A DNA stretch of 64,000 bases. Source: Leucobacter soli. GTDB taxonomy: Bacteria; Actinomycetota; Actinomycetes; Actinomycetales; Microbacteriaceae. Under the pieces are notes generated by a model. The model did no database searches. It saw only the letters and a program-made list of their open reading frames with translations, and was not told the origin of the DNA. Positions 16,787 through 25,415 of the stretch are shown here, one piece after another. How positions within the stretch are numbered: the first letter of the stretch is position 1; every line of letters begins with the position of its first letter. Location: NCBI RefSeq assembly GCF_910593785.1, contig NZ_CAJVAP010000014.1, positions 1-64,000 of the forward strand. The letters are read 5' to 3'. The position numbers and the translations under genes are program-made.

Positions 16787-16806
16787 ACTCGCATCCTGAT
16801 GCGAGT
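16787..16806. promoter_or_regulatory. Perfect 20-bp palindrome between SDR and GntR genes
   Basis: ACTCGCATCCTGATGCGAGT has 9-bp arms around CT. The lack of a U-tract and the position just upstream of a GntR gene favour an operator, probably for autoregulation. A short transcription stop after the SDR gene is the alternative. Confidence 0.6.
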
Positions 16807-16810
16807 GCGC

Positions 16811-16834
16811 GGACGCTTCGACAAGCTCAGCGAC
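16811..16834. repeat. REP-like motif with GCTTCGACAAGCTCAGC
   Basis: A single copy of GCTTCGACAAGCTCAGCGACC, a partial palindrome that resembles intergenic palindromic repeats common in Micrococcales genomes. No second copy was noticed in the window. Confidence 0.4.
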
Positions 16835-16851
16835 CGCACGCGGCCCGCGGG

Positions 16852-17643
16852 TCAGAGCGGCGTGACGTACGCGCTCGAGAGGCCACCGTCGACGAGGAAC
16901 GTCGACGCGGTGATGAAGGAAGCGTCGTCGCTCGCGAGGAACGCGACCGCTGCCGCCAGCTCCTCCGGCCGGGCAAAGCGGCCGACCGGCACGTGCACGA
17001 GCCGCCGCGCTGCGCGCTCCGGATCCTTCGCGAAGAGCTCCTGCAGCAGGGGCGTGTTCACCGGCCCCGGGCAGAGGGCGTTGACGCGGATGCCCTGGCG
17101 GGCGAACTGCACGCCGAGCTCGCGAGTCATGGCGAGTACGCCGCCCTTCGAGGCAGTGTACGAGATCTGCGAGGTGGCCGAGCCCATTACCGCGACGAAC
17201 GAGGCCGTGTTGATGATGGATCCGCTGCCCTGCTTCGTCATGTGGCGCAGTGCCGCGCGCGAGCACAGGTAGACGCTCTTCAAATTGACATCTTGCACCT
17301 TCTGCCAGGCCGGCAGCTCGGTCGTCTCGATGGAGTCGTCGTCGTCGGGGGAGATGCCGGCGTTGTTGAACGCGATGTCGACCGAGCCGAATTCGCGAGC
17401 CGCCGTGTCGAAGAGGTGATTCACCTGGTCTTCGTCGGTGACGTTCACCTGCACGAACAGGCCGCCGACCTCGGCTGCCGCGGCTTCGCCGGCTTCGGGG
17501 TTCATATCGCCGATCACGATTCTCGCGCCCTCGGCGCGCATGCGCTTCGCGGTAGCGAGGCCGATGCCGCTGGCGCCGCCGGTGATGACGGCGACCTTGC
17601 CGGCGAGGCGCTGGGTCAGATCGATGGGGGTGATGTCTGTCAT
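16852..17643 (-). CDS. Short-chain dehydrogenase/reductase
   Basis: A 263-residue NAD(P)-dependent classical SDR. The cofactor motif is TGGASGIGLA (about 18-27), with NNAG, an active-site Ser, and YTASK (Tyr/Lys). An acidic residue after the second strand (VIGDMN) favours NAD+. It probably oxidises an alcohol intermediate before the aldehyde dehydrogenase encoded directly upstream (gap 12 bp). ATG 17643 is chosen because AAGGA lies 8 nt before it, whereas ATG 17652 has no room for a binding site. The substrate is inferred from context only. Confidence 0.88.
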   Translation of the reverse strand: MTDITPIDLTQRLAGKVAVITGGASGIGLATAKRMRAEGARIVIGDMNPEAGEAAAAEVGGLFVQVNVTDEDQVNHLFDTAAREFGSVDIAFNNAGISPDDDDSIETTELPAWQKVQDVNLKSVYLCSRAALRHMTKQGSGSIINTASFVAVMGSATSQISYTASKGGVLAMTRELGVQFARQGIRVNALCPGPVNTPLLQELFAKDPERAARRLVHVPVGRFARPEELAAAVAFLASDDASFITASTFLVDGGLSSAYVTPL

Positions 17644-17655
17644 TGTCTGCATTCC

Positions 17656-19011
17656 TTACTCGTGAGAAAAAAAGACGTTCTTGGTCTCGGTGAAGTGCTC
17701 GGCTGCGTCGGGGCCCAGCTCGCGGCCGAGGCCCGACTGCTTGAAGCCGCCAAAGGGGGTCGAGTAGCGCACTGAGGAGTGCGAGTTCACCGAGAGGTTG
17801 CCGCCCTCGACTGCACGGGCGACGCGGATGCCGCGGCCGAGGTCGCGGGTCCAGATCGAGCCGCTCAGGCCGTACTCGGTGTCGTTCGCGAGCCGGATCG
17901 CGTCGGCCTCGTCGTCGAACGGCAGCACGGCGACGACCGGCCCGAAGATCTCCTCGGTGGCGAGCCGCGAGCCGCGCTCGGGTGTCACGACGGTCGGTGC
18001 GAACCAGGCTCCGGGGCCGTCGGGGCAGCTGCCCCGGAACGCCACGGGTGTCGATTCGTCGAAAAACGATGCGACGCTCTCACGGTGGGCGAGGGTGACG
18101 AGCGGGCCGACCTCGGTGTCTTCGCGCGTCGGATCGCCCACCCTCACGTTCTTGACGGCCTGCTCGAAGCTCTCCATGAAGCGGTCGTACGCACTGCGTT
18201 GCACGAGCAGGCGGCTGCGCGCGCAGCAGTCCTGCCCGGCGTTGTCGAAGACCGAGTAGGGTGCCGTGGCCGCGGCCTTTTCGATGTCGGCATCGGCGAA
18301 GACAACGTTGGCGCTCTTGCCGCCGAGCTCGAGGGTGACACGCTTCACCTGTTCGGCGCAGCCAGCCATGATCCGCTTGCCGACCACTGTCGAGCCGGTG
18401 AACACGACCTTGCGCACCAGGGGGTTCGTCACGAAGCGCTCGCCGACCACCGAACCGCGGCCGGGTAGTACCTGGAAGAGGCCTTCCGGCAGGCCGGCCT
18501 CGAGTGCGAGTTCGCCGAGGCGGATGCTGGTGAGCGGCGTCCACTCGGCCGGCTTCAGCACGACCGCGTTGCCCGCGGCCAGCGCGGGGGCGAAGCCCCA
18601 CGAGGCGATGGTCATGGGGAAGTTCCACGGTGTGATCACGCCGACGACGCCGAGCGGTTCGTGGAAGGTCACGTCCATGCCGCCGGCGACCGGGATCTGC
18701 TGCCCGATCAGTCGCTCGGGTGAGGCCGAGTAGTACTCGAGCACGTCGCGTACGTGCCCCGCCTCCCAGCGCGACTGCGTGATCGGATGCCCGGAGTTCG
18801 CGGTCTCGAGTGCGGCCAGGCGCTCGACGTCGCCGTCGACGGCCGCCGCGAAGCGGCGCAGCGCACGGGCGCGGTCGGCGGGGGCGAAGGTCGCCCATTC
18901 GCCCTGGGCCTTCGCAGCCACGGCGATCGCCGCGTCGGTCGCGCCCGCATCGAGGTGCGCGACCTCTTCGACGACGCTCTCGTCGGCCGGGTTGACGACG
19001 GTGTAGTTCAT
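17656..19011 (-). CDS. NAD-dependent aldehyde dehydrogenase (PuuC-like context)
   Basis: A 451-residue ALDH. VVGVITPWNFPMTIASW is the cofactor-binding segment, ELGGKSANVVFADAD carries the general-base Glu, and NAGQDCCARSRL holds the catalytic Cys with an adjacent Cys. EEIFGPVVAV and GGFKQSGLGRELG close the domain. It is slightly shorter than the usual 475-490 residues at the N-terminus. It overlaps the PuuD-like gene by 4 bp. In this operon it should oxidise a gamma-glutamylated aldehyde to the acid, as PuuC does in putrescine degradation. That assignment is inference. Confidence 0.9.
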   Translation of the reverse strand: MNYTVVNPADESVVEEVAHLDAGATDAAIAVAAKAQGEWATFAPADRARALRRFAAAVDGDVERLAALETANSGHPITQSRWEAGHVRDVLEYYSASPERLIGQQIPVAGGMDVTFHEPLGVVGVITPWNFPMTIASWGFAPALAAGNAVVLKPAEWTPLTSIRLGELALEAGLPEGLFQVLPGRGSVVGERFVTNPLVRKVVFTGSTVVGKRIMAGCAEQVKRVTLELGGKSANVVFADADIEKAAATAPYSVFDNAGQDCCARSRLLVQRSAYDRFMESFEQAVKNVRVGDPTREDTEVGPLVTLAHRESVASFFDESTPVAFRGSCPDGPGAWFAPTVVTPERGSRLATEEIFGPVVAVLPFDDEADAIRLANDTEYGLSGSIWTRDLGRGIRVARAVEGGNLSVNSHSSVRYSTPFGGFKQSGLGRELGPDAAEHFTETKNVFFSHE

Positions 19012-19781
19012 GCTTCTTCCTTCTTCCGATCTCTGGCGGCCTTGGCAGCCTCGACCAGGCCGGCGAACAGCCGCCGATCCTGCGCATGCTCCTCCGGGTG
19101 CCACTGCACCGCCACACCGAACGGCACGTTGCCGTAGTGAGCAGGATCGAGCTCGAGCGATTCGATGACGCCGTCGGCTGTGCGGCTGGTCACGGTGAGG
19201 CCGTCGGCGACCTCGCCGATGGCCTGGTGATGGTAGAGATGGGCCGTGGCGCGGCGCTCGTCGCCCAGCACCTCGGCGATCCGGCTGCCCTCGTCGACCT
19301 CGACCTCGATCGGGTTGAAGACGCCGCCGCCGAGCTGGTAGCGCTCGTCGCCGACGACGTCGGGCAGATGCTGGATCAGCGTGCCGCCGAGGGCGACGTT
19401 CAGCAGCTGCGCGCCCCGGCAGATGCCGAGGAACGGCAGCTCGGCGTCGATCGCCGCGCGCAGCAGCGCGTCTTCGAAGGCGTCGCGATCCTCTCGCGGG
19501 GTGGCCGTCTTCTCGTGCGCCGTCTCGCCGTAGCGGCGCGGATCGATATCGGCCCCGCCCGAGAGGATCAGGCCGTCGAGTGATGCGGCGATGCGGCGCG
19601 CGACGATGTCGTCGGCCGGTTGGGGCGGCAGTACGATCACGATGCCGCCGGCGTCGGTCACCGCGTCGAGGTACACCTTCGGCAGGAAGGACGCACGCAC
19701 GTCCCACACTCCCGTCTGCGCCTGCTCGAGGTAGCTGGTGATGCCGATGAGGGGCGCGCCGCTGTTCTCAGAGCCGTTCAA
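19008..19781 (-). CDS. Class I glutamine amidotransferase-like hydrolase (PuuD family)
   Basis: A peptidase C26 protein of about 257 residues. The nucleophile elbow is FLGICRGAQLLNVALGG, and the His-Glu of the triad are in VQWHPEEH. It opens with PLIGITSYLEQ as PuuD-type gamma-glutamyl-GABA hydrolases do. It should release glutamate from a gamma-glutamylated acid. No ATG or GTG fits, so TTG 19781 is proposed, overlapping the glutamine-synthetase-like gene by 14 bp; an upstream start inside that gene cannot be ruled out. Confidence 0.85.
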   Translation of the reverse strand: MNGSENSGAPLIGITSYLEQAQTGVWDVRASFLPKVYLDAVTDAGGIVIVLPPQPADDIVARRIAASLDGLILSGGADIDPRRYGETAHEKTATPREDRDAFEDALLRAAIDAELPFLGICRGAQLLNVALGGTLIQHLPDVVGDERYQLGGGVFNPIEVEVDEGSRIAEVLGDERRATAHLYHHQAIGEVADGLTVTSRTADGVIESLELDPAHYGNVPFGVAVQWHPEEHAQDRRLFAGLVEAAKAARDRKKEEA

Positions 19782-21138
19782 AGCCGCGCACCCGCTCCCA
19801 GTCGGTGACCACCGCGTCGAAGGCCCGCACCTCGGTACGGGCTGCGTGCACATAGTGCTCGACGACCTCGTCGCCGAAGACCTCGTGCGCCAGAGCCGAT
19901 CCCTCGAAGAGATCGGCCGCGTCGCGCAGCGTGGTGGGCACCCGCTCGACGTCGCTCTCGTAGGCGTTGCCGTTGAGCGGTTCGCCGAGCTCGAGCTCGT
20001 GCTCGATGCCGTGCAGGCCCGACGCCAGCATGCCCGCGACGGCGAGGTACTGGTTCACGTCGCCGCCGGGTACCCGGTTCTCGACGCGCATGCCGTGGCC
20101 GCGGCCGACCACGCGCAGTGCGCAACTGCGGTTGTCGTGCCCCCAGGCCACGGCCGTCGGTGCGAAGCTGCCGTCGACGAAGCGCTTGTACGAGTTGATG
20201 TTCGGTGCGTAGAGCAGCGTGAACTCGCGCATCGCGGCGAGCTGCCCGGCGAGGTAGTGGCGGAACACCTTCGACATTCCGTCAGGGGCGGAGGAGTCGG
20301 CGAACACCGGGTCGCCGGCGCTGTTGCGCAGGCTCGAGTGCACATGGCAGCTGTTGCCCTCGCGCTCGTTGAATTTCGCCATGAAGGTGAGGCTCTTGCC
20401 ATGCGCCTCGGCGATCTCCTTCGACCCGCTCTTATAGATCGAGTGATTGTCACAAGTCGGAATCGCATGCGCATAGCGGAACGCAATCTCTTGCTGGCCG
20501 AGATTGCACTCACCCTTGACGCCTTCGCAGTACATGCCGGCGCCGTCCATGCTGTTGCGAATGTCGCGCAGTAGCGGTTCCAGTCGCGTCGATCCCTGCA
20601 GGGCGTAGTCGGTGTTGTAGTCGCTGGCCGGGGTGAGGTTGCGGTAGCCGCTGCGCCACGCGCTGCGGTAGTCATCGTCGAAGACGATGAACTCGAGCTC
20701 GGTGCCAACGTAGGGGATGAGATCGTGCTCGGCGAGGCGGTCGACCTGGTGCTGCAAAATCGCCCGGGGCGACACGGGGATCGGCGTGTGATCGGCGGCG
20801 GTCGTGAGGTCGGCGATGACGAGCGCGGTGCCGGGCAGCCAGGGCGTGCGGCGCAGGGTGCCGAGATCCGGGATCATCGCCATGTCTCCGTAGCCGCGCT
20901 CCCAGCTGGTGAGGGCGTAGCCGGGCACCGTGTTGAGCTCGACGTCGACGGCGAGCAGGTAGTTGCAGCATTCCGCGCCGTGTTCCATGACGTCTTCGAC
21001 GAAGAGTCTCGCCGAGACTCGCTTGCCGGCAAGGCGCCCCTGCATGTCGGTGAAGGCGACGATCACCGTGTCGATCTCGCCCGCGGCTACGGCACTGCGC
21101 AGGTCTTCCGGTGTCAGGTTTCCGCTGCTTGGCTTCAT
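19768..21138 (-). CDS. Glutamine-synthetase-like gamma-glutamyl-amine ligase (PuuA/GlnA3/GlnA4/IpuC type)
   Basis: A 456-residue GS-fold enzyme. The N-terminal beta-grasp carries TVIVAFTDMQGRLAGKRV. The metal and substrate segment is GTELEFIVFDDDY, CEGVKGECNLGQQEIAFRYA follows, and the phosphate-binding region is FNEREGNSCHVHSSL and RVVGRGHGMRVENRVPGGDVNQYLAVAGML. It lacks the typical adenylylation-site region of GlnA1. Its operon partners place it among ligases that glutamylate amines rather than ammonia. ATG 21138 has GAGGAGGATC upstream. Candidate acceptors are polyamines, ethanolamine or alkylamines; the sequence does not decide. Confidence 0.88.
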   Translation of the reverse strand: MKPSSGNLTPEDLRSAVAAGEIDTVIVAFTDMQGRLAGKRVSARLFVEDVMEHGAECCNYLLAVDVELNTVPGYALTSWERGYGDMAMIPDLGTLRRTPWLPGTALVIADLTTAADHTPIPVSPRAILQHQVDRLAEHDLIPYVGTELEFIVFDDDYRSAWRSGYRNLTPASDYNTDYALQGSTRLEPLLRDIRNSMDGAGMYCEGVKGECNLGQQEIAFRYAHAIPTCDNHSIYKSGSKEIAEAHGKSLTFMAKFNEREGNSCHVHSSLRNSAGDPVFADSSAPDGMSKVFRHYLAGQLAAMREFTLLYAPNINSYKRFVDGSFAPTAVAWGHDNRSCALRVVGRGHGMRVENRVPGGDVNQYLAVAGMLASGLHGIEHELELGEPLNGNAYESDVERVPTTLRDAADLFEGSALAHEVFGDEVVEHYVHAARTEVRAFDAVVTDWERVRGFERL

Positions 21139-21422
21139 GATCCTCCTCGGCGTTGAGGCCTCGATGTGCACTGTGACTAATGGTCTGGTTGTAGACCTTA
21201 TCGGAAGATCTGTCGAAGATGAAGCCGCAGGGGGTTTCTGAATTGATTTTGCAGAAACTTCAAATGAGAGACTCAAAAAGGTCTGTTTCAAAACCATTAC
21301 GCGGTCTCGATGTGCACTCTGGGAGCTCTCTGGACGAGAGCGCAGAGGTGTGTTGACAGGAGTTCTGCACCTCAGTATGCTTCGACTTACTGCAAAATTC
21401 AGTGAAGAATGAGGTGTATTCA
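21139..21422. promoter_or_regulatory. AT-richer divergent control region of the catabolic island
   Basis: The stretch has a 12-bp direct repeat TCGATGTGCACT at 21161-21172 and 21307-21318. It also has a distant 9-bp inverted pair ATTTTGCAG (21246-21254) and CTGCAAAAT (21390-21398), and TTCAGTGAAG twice around 21398-21428. It drives the gamma-glutamyl genes leftwards and the monooxygenase-ABC genes rightwards, so these repeats are likely binding sites for the two island regulators. Confidence 0.6.
21353..21381 (+). promoter_or_regulatory. Consensus sigma70-type promoter of the plus-strand island operon
   Basis: TTGACA (21353-21358), a 17-nt spacer and TATGCT (21376-21381), about 40 bp before the monooxygenase start. 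This is the best -35/-10 pair seen in the window. Confidence 0.75.
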
Positions 21423-22553
21423 GTGAAGCACGTTGAAATCGCCGGTGCAGGCCTTGCAGGCTTGACCGCCGCATCCGCGTTTGCCAAGGCAGGGTGGAGC
21501 GTACGAGTTCACGAAAAGGGCTCGGAGCTTCGGGAGATCGGCGCCGGCATCTTCCTCTGGGAGAACGGGTTGCGCGCGCTCGAGGAGATCGGCGCCTACG
21601 ACAAGGTCGTCGAGACCGGCGAGTGGGTCGAAGAGCCGTTCCTGCGGGATCACCGCGGCCAGACCCTCCAGGAGGAATGGATGCGGAATGAGCGGCTGGT
21701 CACCGTCGCCCGGAGGCACCTGCACCGTGCGCTGGTCGAGAATGCTCAAGATCTCGGAGTGGAGATTCTCACCGACTCGCCCATCATTCGGGCGCTGCCC
21801 AACGGCACGTTGATCGGTGCGGACGGCACCTACTACAAGGCTGATCTTGCGATCGGCGCCGACGGCGTGTTCTCGAAGGTGCGCGATTCGCTCGGGCTGC
21901 GCGTGTCTCTGCGTGATCTGCGCGACGGCGGTGGCAGGCACATGATCGCCCGCACGGTCGACGACCCCGTGAATTCGACCATCGAGCAGTGGAACGGCGG
22001 CCGTCGCATCGGCATCGTTCCCTGCGCGCCCGATCAGACCTACATCTTCCTCTGCTGCCCGGCAGACGATGAGGCCGGCCGCAATCAGACCCCGTTCAGG
22101 CCGGACAGCTGGCTCGAATCGTTCCCCGAGTTCCGCTCGCAGCTCGAGCGCATCTCGCCCGAGACGGAGGGGCGTTGGGCACCGTTCTACGACGTCACCG
22201 TGAAGTCATGGCGCTCAGGCCGCACCGTGGTGATCGGGGACGCCGCGCACGGCATGTCGCCGAACCTCGGGCAGGCCGCCTGCGTCGCGATGACGAATGC
22301 CGTGCAGCTCGCGATCTCCGCGACTCGCACGCGAAACCTCGATTTCGCGCTGCGCAGTTGGGAGGGGAAGATGCGGCCGATCAGCGATCGCATGCAGAAG
22401 TACTCGCGGGTCTACGGTCGCGTCGGTACGCACTGGCCGTCGCCGTTGCTCGACGTGCGTTCGTCGCTCGTGAAGCGCTTCACCAAGTCTCGGCGCGTGC
22501 AGGGCGCGATCAACTTCGCCGCCGAGAACTACCCGGGTGGTCATCTCGCGTAG
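21423..22553 (+). CDS. FAD-dependent monooxygenase (salicylate-hydroxylase/UbiH-like)
   Basis: A 376-residue single-component flavoprotein hydroxylase. The FAD-binding Rossmann motif is VEIAGAGLAGLTAASAFAKAGW with a following acidic end (VHEKGSELREIGAG). The DG motif is ADLAIGADGVFSKVR and the ribityl-binding GD motif is VVIGDAAHGMSPNLGQAACVAM. It should hydroxylate or oxidise a small, probably ring-containing substrate with NAD(P)H and O2. GTG 21423 is chosen because GAGGTG lies 6-8 nt before it; GTG 21402 lacks a site. It is first in the plus-strand operon. Confidence 0.87.
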   Translation: MKHVEIAGAGLAGLTAASAFAKAGWSVRVHEKGSELREIGAGIFLWENGLRALEEIGAYDKVVETGEWVEEPFLRDHRGQTLQEEWMRNERLVTVARRHLHRALVENAQDLGVEILTDSPIIRALPNGTLIGADGTYYKADLAIGADGVFSKVRDSLGLRVSLRDLRDGGGRHMIARTVDDPVNSTIEQWNGGRRIGIVPCAPDQTYIFLCCPADDEAGRNQTPFRPDSWLESFPEFRSQLERISPETEGRWAPFYDVTVKSWRSGRTVVIGDAAHGMSPNLGQAACVAMTNAVQLAISATRTRNLDFALRSWEGKMRPISDRMQKYSRVYGRVGTHWPSPLLDVRSSLVKRFTKSRRVQGAINFAAENYPGGHLA

Positions 22554-22611
22554 CGTCAGGCCCGATTAGACAATGAAGTCACCATCACCTTTCAGAGAAG
22601 AGAGAGCCAGT

Positions 22612-23775
22612 ATGAAGAACATCATCAAGGCACTGGGGCTTACCGCCGCAGTGCTGCTGACCGTGAGCGCCTGCTCGGGCGGGTCCGAGCAGGTCACCGA
22701 AGACGTCGACCCGAAGGCGGACGGTGCGGCCTGGACCATTCCGGCGCTGTTCACCGATTGCACGGCGTCGGATGTCGACCCGGCCGGCTGCGTCGGCCCC
22801 GCCGAGGAGCTCGACTACACGAGCCTCTCCCGCGATGAGGTGACGAAGGCGTGGGCCCTGTGCGCCGCACTGCCGCATCTCAAGGATTCGATCTGGATCG
22901 CCAGCAACTACGGGCTGGTCTCGCAGGCCGAACGACTCGATGTGAACCTGTCGGTTGTCGAGGCAGGCGGCTACGAGAATCTGGCCGAACAGGTCTCGCA
23001 GATCGAGGACTGCGTGAGCTCCGGTGCCGACGCCATTCTCGTCGGCGCAGTGAGCTACGACTCGATCAACCCGGCGCTCGAGCAGGCCCGGGCGCAGGGG
23101 GTCAAGGTGATCGACTACGGCAACGGTGTCTCGACCCCCGATGTCGACGGCCGCGTTGTGGTCGACTACCGCGACATGGGGACCATGATCGGGCAGCATC
23201 TCGCCGGGCTCGGCGAAGATCTCACGGTCGCTGTGTTCCCCGGCCCTGCTGGCGTCGGCTGGTCGGAGCGTTCGCTGTCGGGCTTCGAGGATGCCGTTGC
23301 GGGTAGCGGTGTCGAGGTCGCTGATGTGAAGTACGGCGACACCGGACGCGAGGTGCAGTTGAAGCTGGTCGAGGATGCGCTTGCAGCGAACCCCGATCTC
23401 GATGCGCTGGTCGGCAATGCGCCGATGCTCGAGGCCGCCGCATCGGTGCTCGCCGAGCAGGGCAAGTCCGACCAGGTGCGCCTCTACGGCACCTACACCA
23501 CCCCCGAGACCATGGCACTGATCGAGGCCGGCCGCGCCGGCTGCGGCTCGGTCGAGCCGACGGTGCTCAGCGGTCAGTTCGGCGTCGACATGGCCGTTCG
23601 CGTGCTCGAGGGCAAGAATTCCCCGCAGGCCGATGCGCGAATCTCGCCGGTTCCGCTCGTGCTCTGCGGCCCGGCAGAGGGAGATTCGAACAATCTCGAT
23701 GGATTCGACAAGCAGACGACCTTCGCGCCTGACGGTTGGCAGCCCGAATCGGTCGTGAAGTCGACGAGGTCGTGA
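22612..23775 (+). CDS. TorT-like periplasmic-binding lipoprotein of an ABC importer
   Basis: A 387-residue type I periplasmic-binding-fold protein. The lipobox at LTVSAC anchors it to the outer face of the membrane. The core reads ALCAALPHLKDSIWIASNYGLVSQAERL...VVEAGGYENLAEQVSQIEDCVSSGADAILVGAVS, which is much closer to TorT (the TMAO sensor partner of TorS) than to ribose-binding proteins. No TorS kinase is present. Adjacent RbsA- and RbsC-type genes indicate that here it feeds a transporter. The ligand is unknown. ATG 22612 follows a GAGAGAG stretch. Confidence 0.83.
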   Translation: MKNIIKALGLTAAVLLTVSACSGGSEQVTEDVDPKADGAAWTIPALFTDCTASDVDPAGCVGPAEELDYTSLSRDEVTKAWALCAALPHLKDSIWIASNYGLVSQAERLDVNLSVVEAGGYENLAEQVSQIEDCVSSGADAILVGAVSYDSINPALEQARAQGVKVIDYGNGVSTPDVDGRVVVDYRDMGTMIGQHLAGLGEDLTVAVFPGPAGVGWSERSLSGFEDAVAGSGVEVADVKYGDTGREVQLKLVEDALAANPDLDALVGNAPMLEAAASVLAEQGKSDQVRLYGTYTTPETMALIEAGRAGCGSVEPTVLSGQFGVDMAVRVLEGKNSPQADARISPVPLVLCGPAEGDSNNLDGFDKQTTFAPDGWQPESVVKSTRS

Positions 23776-23777
23776 CC

Positions 23778-25415
23778 ATGAGCCGCTCCGAGTTCGTCCT
23801 TCGAGGGAATATCAGCACCCAAGCCTCATACGGGATGGTGCAAGCTGTTCATGTGCGCGATGGCAGGATCGTCGAGCTAGGGAACCAGCGGCTGGCAGAC
23901 GAACTGATCGGGGGCGGGATCGAAGCGATCTCCGTCCCCGATCGGGGCGTCGCGCTTCCGGCGCTCATCGACGCCCACGTGCACCTGAGCCACTACGCCG
24001 TCGGCTCCGACCGCGGGGTGGATTGCCGGGTGCCGATCTGCACGGGCATCTCAGATGTGATCGATCGGCTGCGCGAGCGGGCATCGATCACGCCTCCCGG
24101 GGAGTGGGTCATCGGCTACGGCAACCTCTTCCTCGATCAGAAGCTGGCTGAGCGCAGATACCCGACCCGCCAAGAGCTCGATCGCGCCTCGAGCGAGCAT
24201 CCCATCGTGCTTCACGGCGGCGGTCATGTCTCGCTGCTCAATACGAAAGCGCTCGAGCTCATCGATGTGAAGCGGTTCATGGGCCCCGGCCAGGGGCTCT
24301 GGGGTGCCCCGATCGTCGAACTCGACGAGCACGGCGAGCCGACTGGCTACGTCGCCGAGATCGATGCGCATCTCTCGATTCCCGAGCCGTCGGTCGCGCA
24401 GATCGCCGAAAGCGTCACGGGGCGATTCCGCTCCGAGATGCTCAGTCGCGGTGTCGTGACCGTCGGCGAGATGCTCGAGAAGGAAGACCAGTTGCAGGCG
24501 CTCGAGCGCGTCGCCGCCGACGACGGCTATGGCGGTCGCATCGCCATGTACGTGATGAGCCCCAGTTTCCGCTCGCTCGAGCAGAGCTTCGAGTGGATCG
24601 GAGGCTATGCGGGCCGGGACGATCTCCTCTGGGCGCAGGGTGTCAAGCTCTTCGCCGACGGCGGCTATTCCGCGCGAAACGCTGCGAGCTTGCAGGAGTA
24701 CGCGCCCGAGCAGGTCGGCCGCACGCATTACCGCGGCATCCTGAACAAGAGTCGGGCTGAACTCATGCGCGCCTTCGAGCTCTCCGATGAGCACGGCGTG
24801 CAACTCGCGATTCATACGAACGGAACCCGAGCTCAGGCAGAGGTGCTGCAGGCGCTGATCGCGTTCGGCAAGAAGCTCGACGTGCGCATCGAGCACCTCG
24901 GCAACGTGCTCGAGGATCCGAGCTTCCTCGACCAGTGGAAGCGTGCTGGCGTCACCCCGGTGATGCAGCCGGGATTCCTCGGCAACTTCATCGGCGACTA
25001 CGTGCCGATGCTGTTTCCTGGCCACGGCATGCAGGGCAGAATGCCGATGCGCACGATTCTCGACGCGGCGATCTCGCCTGTCATCTGCTCGGACATCGGC
25101 CTGGGCGCCGACGTCGGCTCGACGAACCCGTGGCACACGATCGCCGCGGCGGTGAACCGGAAGAGCTTCTGGGGTCTGCACGTCGAACCGCACGAGGCGA
25201 TCAGCGTCGAGGAGGCCGTGCTCGCGCACACCGCGACGGCAGCGGCATCGATCGGTCGAGGCCATGACCTCGGCACGCTCGAGCCCGGCAAGATCGCCGA
25301 TATCGCAGTGCTCGAGACCGACCCGTTCAGCGTAGACACGGCGAAGCTGCCTGAGGTGCGGGCCGAGCGCGTGTTTCGCGGCGGTGAAGTGGTGTTCGAG
25401 CAGGGGCGGTCATGA
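23778..25415 (+). CDS. Amidohydrolase, YtcJ/NfdA-type (Amidohydro_3)
   Basis: A 545-residue metal-dependent hydrolase. The metal motif HxH is in LIDAHVHLSHYA. Later ligands are suggested by GVKLFADGGYSARNA, LAIHTNGTRAQ, RIEHLGN and the catalytic Asp in ISPVICSDIGLGADVG, followed by GKIADIAVL. The family includes N-substituted formamide deformylase. It probably hydrolyses an amide or formamide after uptake. ATG 23778 starts 2 bp after the binding-protein stop, and the gene overlaps the ABC ATPase by 4 bp, so it belongs to the import operon. Confidence 0.87.
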   Translation: MSRSEFVLRGNISTQASYGMVQAVHVRDGRIVELGNQRLADELIGGGIEAISVPDRGVALPALIDAHVHLSHYAVGSDRGVDCRVPICTGISDVIDRLRERASITPPGEWVIGYGNLFLDQKLAERRYPTRQELDRASSEHPIVLHGGGHVSLLNTKALELIDVKRFMGPGQGLWGAPIVELDEHGEPTGYVAEIDAHLSIPEPSVAQIAESVTGRFRSEMLSRGVVTVGEMLEKEDQLQALERVAADDGYGGRIAMYVMSPSFRSLEQSFEWIGGYAGRDDLLWAQGVKLFADGGYSARNAASLQEYAPEQVGRTHYRGILNKSRAELMRAFELSDEHGVQLAIHTNGTRAQAEVLQALIAFGKKLDVRIEHLGNVLEDPSFLDQWKRAGVTPVMQPGFLGNFIGDYVPMLFPGHGMQGRMPMRTILDAAISPVICSDIGLGADVGSTNPWHTIAAAVNRKSFWGLHVEPHEAISVEEAVLAHTATAAASIGRGHDLGTLEPGKIADIAVLETDPFSVDTAKLPEVRAERVFRGGEVVFEQGRS

